From Holophagaceae bacterium UBA706 (lineage in GTDB: Bacteria; Acidobacteriota; Holophagae; Holophagales; Holophagaceae), in NCBI GenBank assembly GCA_002298155.1, contig DBME01000106.1, positions 1 to 5,216 of the forward strand: 5,216 nt of DNA, read 5' to 3'. The position numbers and the translations under genes were made by a program. This document shows, one piece after another, positions 1 through 5,216 of the stretch (the stretch's first letter is position 1; each line of letters starts with the position of its first letter). Under the pieces are notes generated by a model that worked only from the letters and a program-made list of their open reading frames with translations, was not told the DNA's origin and did no database searches.

Positions 1-627
1 GACGCCCTCAAGGCCCGCGGCATCCACACCACCATCTTCCTCACCGGCGACTTCATCAAGAAATACCCCGACCTGGTGCGGCGCATGGACCACGAGGGGC
101 ATGAACTGGGCAACCACACCCTGACGCACCCCCATCTGGCTCCGGGCCTGCGCCGGGATCCGGCCTGGACCCGCGAGCGCTTCCAGCACGAGCTGCTGGA
201 GGCGGACCGCGCCCTCTTCAGGCTCCTGGGGCGTCCCATGGATCCCTACTGGCGCGCGCCGTACGGCGAGCAGACCCCGGAACTGCGCAAGTGGGCTGAG
301 GAACTGGGCTACCGCCACGTGGGCTGGAGCGAGGGCGCCGACACCCTCGACTGGGCCACCATCAAGGAACGCAAGCTGTACCGCACCGGCAATGCGATCC
401 TGGACAAGCTCCGCGCCCGCATGGAGAAGCAGGACGGTGACGGCCTCGTGGTGCTCATGCACCTGGGTTCCGGCCGGCCCGATGGCGATCGCCCCGGGCA
501 GGTCCTCGGCCCCTTCCTCGACCGGGCCATCCAGGATGGCTGGCATTTCGTCTCCATCGGCGACTACGTCAAGGGCCTGGGCAAACCGCGATGGGAACCC
601 GTTCGGCGCGTGGCTCTGCTGCGTTAG
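1..627 (+). CDS. Polysaccharide deacetylase (CE4, NodB-like), 5'-truncated by window
   Basis: The frame is open from base 1 to the TAG at 625-627, so 208 residues are visible and the true start lies upstream; the ATG at 76 is internal, because conserved sequence (TIFLTGDFIKKYPDLV) precedes it. CE4 enzymes remove N- or O-acetyl groups from polysaccharides such as peptidoglycan or chitin-like glycans using a metal bound by Asp-His-His. Counting from the first visible codon, the metal-binding motif HTLTHP is at 39-44 (His39, His43), the RxPYG motif RAPYG at 85-89, the DxxDW motif DTLDW at 114-118, and the last catalytic motif LMH at 152-154 (His154). The first motif (usually TFDDG) is outside the window, so the catalytic base cannot be checked. 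Motif order and spacing are normal and nothing looks broken. Substrate and location are unknown because the N-terminus is missing. It ends 25 bases before ftsK on the same strand. Confidence 0.93.
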   Translation, partial: DALKARGIHTTIFLTGDFIKKYPDLVRRMDHEGHELGNHTLTHPHLAPGLRRDPAWTRERFQHELLEADRALFRLLGRPMDPYWRAPYGEQTPELRKWAEELGYRHVGWSEGADTLDWATIKERKLYRTGNAILDKLRARMEKQDGDGLVVLMHLGSGRPDGDRPGQVLGPFLDRAIQDGWHFVSIGDYVKGLGKPRWEPVRRVALLR

Positions 628-641
628 ACTCGATAGCAATG

Positions 642-647
642 AAGGAG
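642..647 (+). promoter_or_regulatory. Ribosome binding site deciding the ftsK start
   Basis: AAGGAG lies 5 bases before the GTG at 653. The alternative in-frame ATG at 662 would have a 14-base spacing, and only AAAGG immediately next to it. The spacing therefore favours GTG 653 as the start of ftsK. Confidence 0.7.
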
Positions 648-652
648 TGTTC

Positions 653-3268
653 GTGAAAGGTATGGGCAGAATTCTGCTCAGGGTTCTGGCCGGCGCATTC
701 GCACTGGTGCTGGCGCTGTCCCTTCTCAGTTTTTATCCCTCGGACCCCTTCTATTTCTTCTCCCAGGGCAGCGGCGGCGCGCCCGTGCACAACCTCTGCG
801 GGACCGTCGGCGCCCTCCTGGCGGGCACCCTCCAGACCCTCCTGGGCACCGGCGCCTGGCTCGTGCCCTTCTACATCCTCTGGGAATGCTTCCCCTCGGG
901 CCAGCCCCTCTGGCCCCGGCGGGTGGCCTGGGGCGCCCTGGGCCTGGCCGTGTGGACGGGCCTGGGCGGCTTCGGCACCCACACCTGGCACGGCGAGGCC
1001 GGCCAGGTGATCGACCTGCGCTGGGGCGGATGGTTCGGCAGCCTCCTGTGGGCGCCCTGCCGCCGGCTCCTGGGTCCCGTGGGCCTGCCCCTGGTACTGG
1101 GCCTCCTCATCCTGCTCTCCTTCATGCTCCTGGCCCCGGGCCTGGCCCGCGCCACGGGAAACATGGTCGCCGGGTGGTTCGGCAAGAGCGCCCTGCCCTG
1201 GTTCAAGCCCCTGCCCGGGCGGGGCGCGCGCAAGTTCCTGTCCATGATCCAGCGGCCCTTCCTGCGGCAGTCCCCCCAGCGGGACGTGCCGGACCTGGAC
1301 GCCTCGGACGCCCTGGACCTGCGCCGGGAGACCGAGCGCAGCAAGGTGGACGACGAGAGCATCGAGGCCCTGGCCCGGGCCGAACGCGAATCGGCCGCCT
1401 ACCGCCGCAACAACCGGAACCCGGACCCGGAACTGCCGGTCATCAATTCCCTGCACCTGGACATGGGCCCCGAGGACTTCCCCCCCGAAGGCTCCCTGGT
1501 CATCTCGAGCACCTACGCCACACCCCAGGAACCCCTGCCGCCCCCCAAACTCCTGCGCGACCTGCCCCCGCCGCCCGCCCCCAAGCCCCCCCTGGTGGCC
1601 CCCAAGGTGGAGCGGGACAGCTACGGCCGCGTGATGGAACAGCAGCCCCTGGGCCTCACGGAGCCCACCCCCGCGCGTCCCCTCCCGGCCCTGCCCCCCA
1701 AGGCGCCCGCCAAGCCCAGGGAGCCCAAGGAGTCGCGGAAGCTCGAGGAGCACCGGGAGCCCGAAGTCTCCGGCCCCGGCATCGTGGACCGGGTGGAGCT
1801 GCCGCCCCGGCGGCTCTTCGACCCGCCCCGCCCCGAGCAGCGCCAGGACATGGCCGCCCTGGAGGCGACTCGCCAGCTGGTCCAGCAGAAGTTCACCGAG
1901 TTCAAGGTCAAGGGCAACGTCACCGGCTTCCAGCCGGGGCCTGTGGTGACGGTGTACGAGTTCCAGCCCGACCCCGGCGTGCCCGTGGCCAAGGTCCTGA
2001 GCATGGAGGAGGACCTGGCCCTGGGTCTCCAGGCCGAGAAGGTGCGCATCGACCGCATTCCCGGGCGCAATCTCGTGGGCATCGAAGTGCCCAACCGGCA
2101 CCGGGAGATCATCAGCTTCCGCGAGGTGGTGGATTCCCCCTCCTTCCGCGATCCCTCGCAGAAGGACGCGCGCAGCCTGCTCACCCTCGCCCTGGGCAAG
2201 GACATGGCGGGCCATCCCGTGGTGGCCGACCTGGCGAAGATGCCCCACCTCCTCATCGGCGGTTCCACGGGCAGCGGCAAGAGCGTGGGCGTCAACGCCA
2301 TGATCTGCTCGCTCCTCCTGCGCGCCCTGCCCAGCGAAGTTAAGCTCATCCTGGTGGACCCCAAGATGGTGGAGCTGGGCATCTACGAGGACATCCCGCA
2401 CCTCTGGGCGCCGGTGGTCACGGACATGAAGGAGGCCGGCCGCGTCCTGAAGTGGGTCGTGGCGCAGATGGAGGACCGCTACAAGCGGCTCGCCCTGCTC
2501 AGCGTGCGCAACCTCGAGGGCTTCAACGCCAAGATCGTCGAATGCGGCGGCAGCATCGACCTCAGCGACCGCACCCCGAACCCGCGCTGGCCGGACCGGC
2601 CCTCGGTGCTGGAGCACCTGCCCTACGTGGTGGTCATCATCGACGAGCTCGCCGACCTCATGATGGTCTGCCGCGCCGAGGTGGAGGAGAGCATCGCGCG
2701 CATCGCGCAGAAGGCCCGCGCCGTGGGCATCCACCTGGTACTGGCCACCCAGCGCCCCTCCGTGGACATCGTCACCGGCGTGATCAAGGCCAACCTGCCC
2801 AGCCGTCTCAGCTACCGGGTGAACACCAAGATCGACAGCCGCACCATCCTTGATTCCGGTGGCGGCGAGCAGCTGCTGGGCAAGGGCGACGCCCTCTTCC
2901 TGGCCCCCGGAAGCGCCCGTCCCAAGCGCATCCACGCGCCCCTCCTCACCGAGGAGGAGACCCTGCGCCTGGTGGAGTGGCTCAAGGAGCGCGGCCGTCC
3001 CGACTACAACCACGGCCTCCTCTCCGCCATGGAGACCGACGACGAGACTCCCGGCGCCACCGAGGAGATCTCCGGCGGCGACGATATCTACCAGCGCGCG
3101 GTGGAGGTGGTGCGCCGCGAACGCAAGGCCTCCACGAGCCTGCTTCAGCGCAAGCTGAACATCGGCTACGGCCGCGCGGCGCGGATGATCGACCGCATGG
3201 AGGACGAGGGGATCATCGGGCCCGACCGCGGCGCCGGGAAGCCCCGCGAAGTGTTCGGAGACGAATGA
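653..3268 (+). CDS. ftsK: DNA translocase FtsK/SpoIIIE family
   Basis: Predicted 871-residue membrane-anchored ATPase that pumps chromosomal DNA through the division septum and helps resolve sister chromosomes. Residues 7-27, about 48-77, 91-107 and 143-161 are hydrophobic and fit the usual four-helix anchor. A charged stretch (about 215-255) and a proline-rich linker (about 291-395) follow. The motor begins near residue 400: an alpha region with IPGRNLVGIEVPN, Walker A GGSTGSGKS at 536-544 (Lys543), Walker B VVVIIDE ending at Asp664-Glu665, then the family signatures LATQRPSVD and KIDSRTILD. The gamma winged helix occupies about 810-871 and contains IGYGRAARMIDRM. Length is typical for short-linker FtsK proteins. 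GTG 653 is chosen as start because of the AAGGAG 5 bases upstream; ATG 662 would remove three residues. The frame stays open further upstream to 392, but that part overlaps the deacetylase and is out of frame with it. No separate promoter is visible in the 25-base gap. Confidence 0.96.
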   Translation: MKGMGRILLRVLAGAFALVLALSLLSFYPSDPFYFFSQGSGGAPVHNLCGTVGALLAGTLQTLLGTGAWLVPFYILWECFPSGQPLWPRRVAWGALGLAVWTGLGGFGTHTWHGEAGQVIDLRWGGWFGSLLWAPCRRLLGPVGLPLVLGLLILLSFMLLAPGLARATGNMVAGWFGKSALPWFKPLPGRGARKFLSMIQRPFLRQSPQRDVPDLDASDALDLRRETERSKVDDESIEALARAERESAAYRRNNRNPDPELPVINSLHLDMGPEDFPPEGSLVISSTYATPQEPLPPPKLLRDLPPPPAPKPPLVAPKVERDSYGRVMEQQPLGLTEPTPARPLPALPPKAPAKPREPKESRKLEEHREPEVSGPGIVDRVELPPRRLFDPPRPEQRQDMAALEATRQLVQQKFTEFKVKGNVTGFQPGPVVTVYEFQPDPGVPVAKVLSMEEDLALGLQAEKVRIDRIPGRNLVGIEVPNRHREIISFREVVDSPSFRDPSQKDARSLLTLALGKDMAGHPVVADLAKMPHLLIGGSTGSGKSVGVNAMICSLLLRALPSEVKLILVDPKMVELGIYEDIPHLWAPVVTDMKEAGRVLKWVVAQMEDRYKRLALLSVRNLEGFNAKIVECGGSIDLSDRTPNPRWPDRPSVLEHLPYVVVIIDELADLMMVCRAEVEESIARIAQKARAVGIHLVLATQRPSVDIVTGVIKANLPSRLSYRVNTKIDSRTILDSGGGEQLLGKGDALFLAPGSARPKRIHAPLLTEEETLRLVEWLKERGRPDYNHGLLSAMETDDETPGATEEISGGDDIYQRAVEVVRRERKASTSLLQRKLNIGYGRAARMIDRMEDEGIIGPDRGAGKPREVFGDE

Positions 3269-3274
3269 GGAGGT
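3269..3274 (+). promoter_or_regulatory. Ribosome binding site of the Ntn-hydrolase gene
   Basis: GGAGGT starts immediately after the ftsK TGA (3266-3268) and is 4 bases before the ATG at 3279. A near-consensus site abutting the upstream stop suggests that this gene is translated from the ftsK transcript, possibly by reinitiating ribosomes. Confidence 0.75.
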
Positions 3275-3278
3275 AGGT

Positions 3279-4682
3279 ATGGTTCCCTCGCGCATCGCCC
3301 TGGTCCTGGCCCTCGCCCTGCCGGCACTTTCCGCACCGCTCACCCCTGCCCAGCAGGCCCTCTGCGCCAAGGGCAGCCGCCACGAGAAGGCCGGCTGGAT
3401 CTACCTCCACGTGGAAGGCGGCCCCCGGGCCCGCGGGTTCCAGCACGGCTACCTCCTGGCGCCCGAGATCGACGGGGGGCTGAAGGCCCTTCGCCGTTCC
3501 TGGGAGTACCAGACCGCCACCTCCTGGGCGAGCCTGGTGGAGAAGGCCAAGGTGTTCTTCATCCCCGGCGTGGACACCGAGAACCTGCAGGAGCTGGAGG
3601 GCATGGCGGAGGGGCTCGCCGCCGCCGGCGTGGCCACCACCCGGGACGAGCTGGCCGTCTACAACGGCTCCACGGAGCTCTCGGGCTACTGGTGGCCCCT
3701 GGAGCTCAGCCGCATCCGCAACGAGAAGGTGGAGCACCACGTGAAGGAGTCCTGCAGCGCCTTCATCGCCATCGGCTCGTACACGGCCGGGGGCGGCGTG
3801 GTCATGGCCCACAACAACATGAGTAGCTACCAGGAGCCGCTCACGAACCTGGTGCTGGACATCGCCCCGGACAAGGGTCATCGCATCCTCATGCAGGGCG
3901 TGCCCGGCTGGATCCACAGCGCCACGGACTTCTTCGTCACCGACGCGGGCCTGGTGGGCACCGAGACCACCCTGGGCGATTTCCAGCCCTACGAGCCCGG
4001 CGGCGTCCCCGAGTTCGCCCGCATGCGCAGGGCCACCCAGGACGCCGGCTCCATCGACCAGTGGTGCGAGATCATGAAGAAGGGCAACAACGGAGGCTAC
4101 GCCAACGCCTGGCTCCTGGGCGACATCAACCGCAAGGAGATCGCGCGCCTCGAGCTGGGCCTGCGCTACGTGGGTTTCGAACGCAAGACCGACGGCTTCT
4201 TCACCGGCTCCAACATCGCCGAGGATCCGCGGATCCTCCGCTTCGAGACCACCACCAAGGACACCGACATCAACCAGTCCAAGGTGGCCCGGCGCCTGCG
4301 CTGGCGCCAGCTCATGGCGGCCTTCCGGGGCCGCATCGACGTGGAGGCCGCCAAGGCCTTCGAGGCCGACCACGTCGACATGGCCCGCAAGGCCGAGCAC
4401 CCCGGGGGCCGCAGCCTCTGCGGGCATTTCGAGCTGGAGGGCGACTCCGGCGGCGACGCCCCCTACGATCCTTCGGGAAGCACCGACGCCAAGGTGGTGG
4501 ATTCCGCCATGGCCCGGAACATGTCCTTCGCGGGCCGGTTCGGCGCCCCGTGCGGCCGGGCCTTCGACGCGGAAGCCTTCCTGAAGGAGCATCCCCAGTA
4601 CGCCTGGATGGAGGGCACCCTGCCCAGCCGCCCCACGCAGCCCTGGGTGGTGTTCACCGCAGGGGAAACGAAGGCCCCCTAG
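3279..4682 (+). CDS. Secreted C45/phospholipase B-like Ntn-hydrolase
   Basis: Predicted 467-residue exported hydrolase. Residues 1-19 (MVPSRIALVLALALPALSA) form a signal peptide with a likely signal peptidase I cut after Ala19; no lipobox Cys follows. GGPRARGFQHG at 47-57 matches the early GxxxxRGxxxG signature of the C45 acyltransferase/hydrolase group. The likely nucleophile is Cys159 in SCSAFIAIG, which in this fold becomes the N-terminal residue of the second chain after self-cleavage. Downstream, SATDFFVTDAGLVGTETTLG (214-233), GNNGGYANAW (269-278) and GSTDAKV (400-406) resemble phospholipase B-like proteins (family patterns DDFY...GLVVxETT and NSGTYNNQW). Known relatives hydrolyse amide or ester bonds, such as acyl chains of phospholipids, bile salts or penicillins; the substrate here cannot be read from sequence. 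Other cysteines are 29, 263, 381 and 425, so a disulfide is possible in the mature protein. The gene begins 10 bases after ftsK. The fold call is fairly sure, the exact subfamily less so. Confidence 0.8.
   Translation: MVPSRIALVLALALPALSAPLTPAQQALCAKGSRHEKAGWIYLHVEGGPRARGFQHGYLLAPEIDGGLKALRRSWEYQTATSWASLVEKAKVFFIPGVDTENLQELEGMAEGLAAAGVATTRDELAVYNGSTELSGYWWPLELSRIRNEKVEHHVKESCSAFIAIGSYTAGGGVVMAHNNMSSYQEPLTNLVLDIAPDKGHRILMQGVPGWIHSATDFFVTDAGLVGTETTLGDFQPYEPGGVPEFARMRRATQDAGSIDQWCEIMKKGNNGGYANAWLLGDINRKEIARLELGLRYVGFERKTDGFFTGSNIAEDPRILRFETTTKDTDINQSKVARRLRWRQLMAAFRGRIDVEAAKAFEADHVDMARKAEHPGGRSLCGHFELEGDSGGDAPYDPSGSTDAKVVDSAMARNMSFAGRFGAPCGRAFDAEAFLKEHPQYAWMEGTLPSRPTQPWVVFTAGETKAP
4221..4238. 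repeat. 18-base perfect palindrome inside the hydrolase gene
   Basis: GAGGATCCGCGGATCCTC equals its own reverse complement over all 18 bases. It contains two GGATCC hexamers (4223-4228 and 4231-4236) and a central CCGCGG. It is in frame and encodes Glu-Asp-Pro-Arg-Ile-Leu of the hydrolase. The symmetry is certain; a function is not shown. Confidence 0.9.
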
Positions 4683-4703
4683 CGCCAGTGCAGGAAACAG
4701 GTC

Positions 4704-5216
4704 CTAAGGTTTGGCTTCGGCCGCGCCGGCGGGCGCGGCCTCGGTCTTGGGCTTCTTCGGCACCACCCACACGCTCCGGTCCTTGACCGGCGCGATGCCC
4801 TGGCCATGGCAGGCGAGGCAGGCCTGGAGCCGGGCGTCGTCGCCGCGCCAGTAGGCGCTGGCTTCGCCACCGGTCTCGGCCCGGCGGGCCTCGGGAACCT
4901 GGGGCCAGTAGAAGGTGAGGCGGGGCTTGCCGTCCGGGCCGGTCTCCAGGGCGTACAGCGGGCCGGGCTCATAGCCGGGGCGTCCCCAGCGGTCCTCGAG
5001 GGTGCTCATCACCACGCGGGAGTTCGGGGGCAGGGGCTGGCCGGCGGCATAGGCCTGCTCGGCTTCGGGGCTCACCCACACGCGGATCCAGCGGTTGCCG
5101 TGGGGGACGGACTTCACGGGTTCGGCATGGCGGGGACGCAGGGCCAGGTAGTTGAGGGCCAGCAGGGGGGCCTGGGCCTCCAGGTCACGGGGTGCCTGGG
5201 CCACGGGGGCCGGAGG
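4704..5216 (-). CDS. Cytochrome P460-like c-type haem protein, 5'-truncated by window
   Basis: The minus-strand frame is open from the right edge to the TAG at 4706-4704. A GTG at 5204 could be read as a start, but the frame continues past it to the edge (Pro-Pro-Ala-Pro) and no signal peptide is seen, so the true start is probably outside. Numbering from that GTG, CLACH at 129-133 (bases 4806-4820) is a CXXCH motif for covalent haem c. Before it, PHGNRWIRVWVSPEAEQAY (34-52), LPPNSRVV and YEPGPLYALE fit the cytochrome P460 family pattern (HG...V.N..A..Y, PxGS, PGPLFxMEK, then a C-terminal CXXCH). Family members include enzymes that oxidise hydroxylamine and relatives that bind nitric oxide; haem attachment implies export to the periplasm. 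The 33 residues after the motif end in a Lys/Pro/Ala-rich tail. The gene converges on the hydrolase gene with 21 bases between stops. The haem motif is clear; the family call is moderate and the reaction is unknown. Confidence 0.75.
   Translation of the reverse strand, partial: PPAPVAQAPRDLEAQAPLLALNYLALRPRHAEPVKSVPHGNRWIRVWVSPEAEQAYAAGQPLPPNSRVVMSTLEDRWGRPGYEPGPLYALETGPDGKPRLTFYWPQVPEARRAETGGEASAYWRGDDARLQACLACHGQGIAPVKDRSVWVVPKKPKTEAAPAGAAEAKP
4719..4740. repeat. GC-rich inverted repeat near the convergent gene ends
   Basis: GGCCGCGCC (4719-4727) and GGCGCGGCC (4732-4740) are perfect 9-base complements around a 4-base GGCG loop. Read on the plus strand, the hairpin begins 37 bases after the hydrolase stop, where a terminator could lie. 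However, it is not followed by a T-run, and it sits within the alanine codons of the cytochrome tail (Ala-Ala-Pro-Ala-Gly-Ala-Ala), which can explain it. The repeat itself is certain; a role in stopping transcription is only possible. Confidence 0.5.

Noticed and set aside
251..260. GGCGCGCGCC palindrome in the deacetylase gene
   Set aside because: A 10-base GC palindrome is expected by chance at this base composition and falls on conserved Trp-Arg-Ala-Pro codons.
392..652. Upstream extension of the ftsK frame to an ATG at 392
   Set aside because: It overlaps the deacetylase in another frame, its residues are not FtsK-like, and a ribosome site points to GTG 653.
639..656. Five-codon frame (Met-Lys-Glu-Cys-Ser) whose TGA overlaps the ftsK GTG
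   Set aside because: It could be a leader peptide, but it has no ribosome site of its own and the AAGGAG within it serves ftsK; most likely chance.
886..2343. Plus-strand frame of 485 codons within ftsK
   Set aside because: Pro/Gly/Arg-rich out-of-frame translation without recognisable domains, lying fully inside ftsK.
569..3370. Minus-strand open frame of 933 codons antisense to ftsK
   Set aside because: Its translation is low-complexity His/Gly/Ala/Gln-rich with no domain. It is the complement shadow expected opposite a high-GC gene, while the plus strand has every FtsK motif.
3213..4592. Minus-strand frame of 459 codons opposite the hydrolase gene
   Set aside because: Compositionally biased antisense shadow; the plus strand has a signal peptide, ribosome site and family motifs.
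4661..4680. AGGGG/CCCCT stem at the hydrolase end as a terminator
   Set aside because: Only five pairs around a ten-base loop, inside the coding region and with no T-run.
4061..4786. Plus-strand frame of 241 codons over the end of the hydrolase and into the cytochrome gene
   Set aside because: Arg/Pro/Gly-rich shadow, no ribosome site and no domain; it overlaps two better-supported genes.
4679..4972. Second minus-strand frame of 97 codons within the cytochrome gene
   Set aside because: Arg/Pro/Ser-rich out-of-frame translation; the overlapping frame has the CXXCH motif and P460-like pattern.
1..5216. A previously undescribed defence, mobile or biosynthetic system
   Set aside because: All four genes belong to known families, there are no repeats, recombinases or toxin-antitoxin-like small genes, and composition is even across the window.

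Overview
The window is GC-rich DNA (roughly 70% by eye) that is almost entirely coding. Most codons end in G or C, which also explains the very long open frames on the wrong strand. It reads as chromosomal housekeeping or accessory DNA from a high-GC Gram-negative-like bacterium. Protein style and gene mix (FtsK beside a secreted Ntn-hydrolase and a P460-type haem protein) would suit an Acidobacteriota/Holophagae-like lineage, but that is an impression; no marker in the window proves it.

Layout: (1) 1-627 (+), the 3' part of a polysaccharide deacetylase (CE4/NodB fold); its start and first catalytic motif lie upstream of the window. (2) 653-3268 (+), a complete FtsK/SpoIIIE DNA translocase with N-terminal membrane segments, a proline-rich linker, the RecA-like motor and a C-terminal winged-helix gamma domain. 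(3) 3279-4682 (+), a complete secreted Ntn-type hydrolase of the C45/phospholipase B-like group with a signal peptide and a candidate nucleophile Cys159. (4) 4704-5216 (-), the 3' part of a cytochrome P460-like haem protein with a CXXCH motif; its start lies beyond the right edge.

The three forward genes are separated by 25 and 10 bases and each downstream start has a good Shine-Dalgarno sequence, so they could be one transcript. The fourth gene is convergent, with 21 bases between the stop codons. The genes do not form an obvious single pathway. Deacetylase and FtsK both relate to cell envelope/division, and the hydrolase and cytochrome are predicted to work outside the cytoplasm.

No RNA gene, mobile element, CRISPR array or attachment site was seen, and there is no gene-free stretch over 300 bases. 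I found no convincing new multi-gene system. The points most worth a second look are the altered DNA-reading residues of the FtsK gamma domain, the Ntn-hydrolase tightly linked to ftsK, and the P460-like protein.
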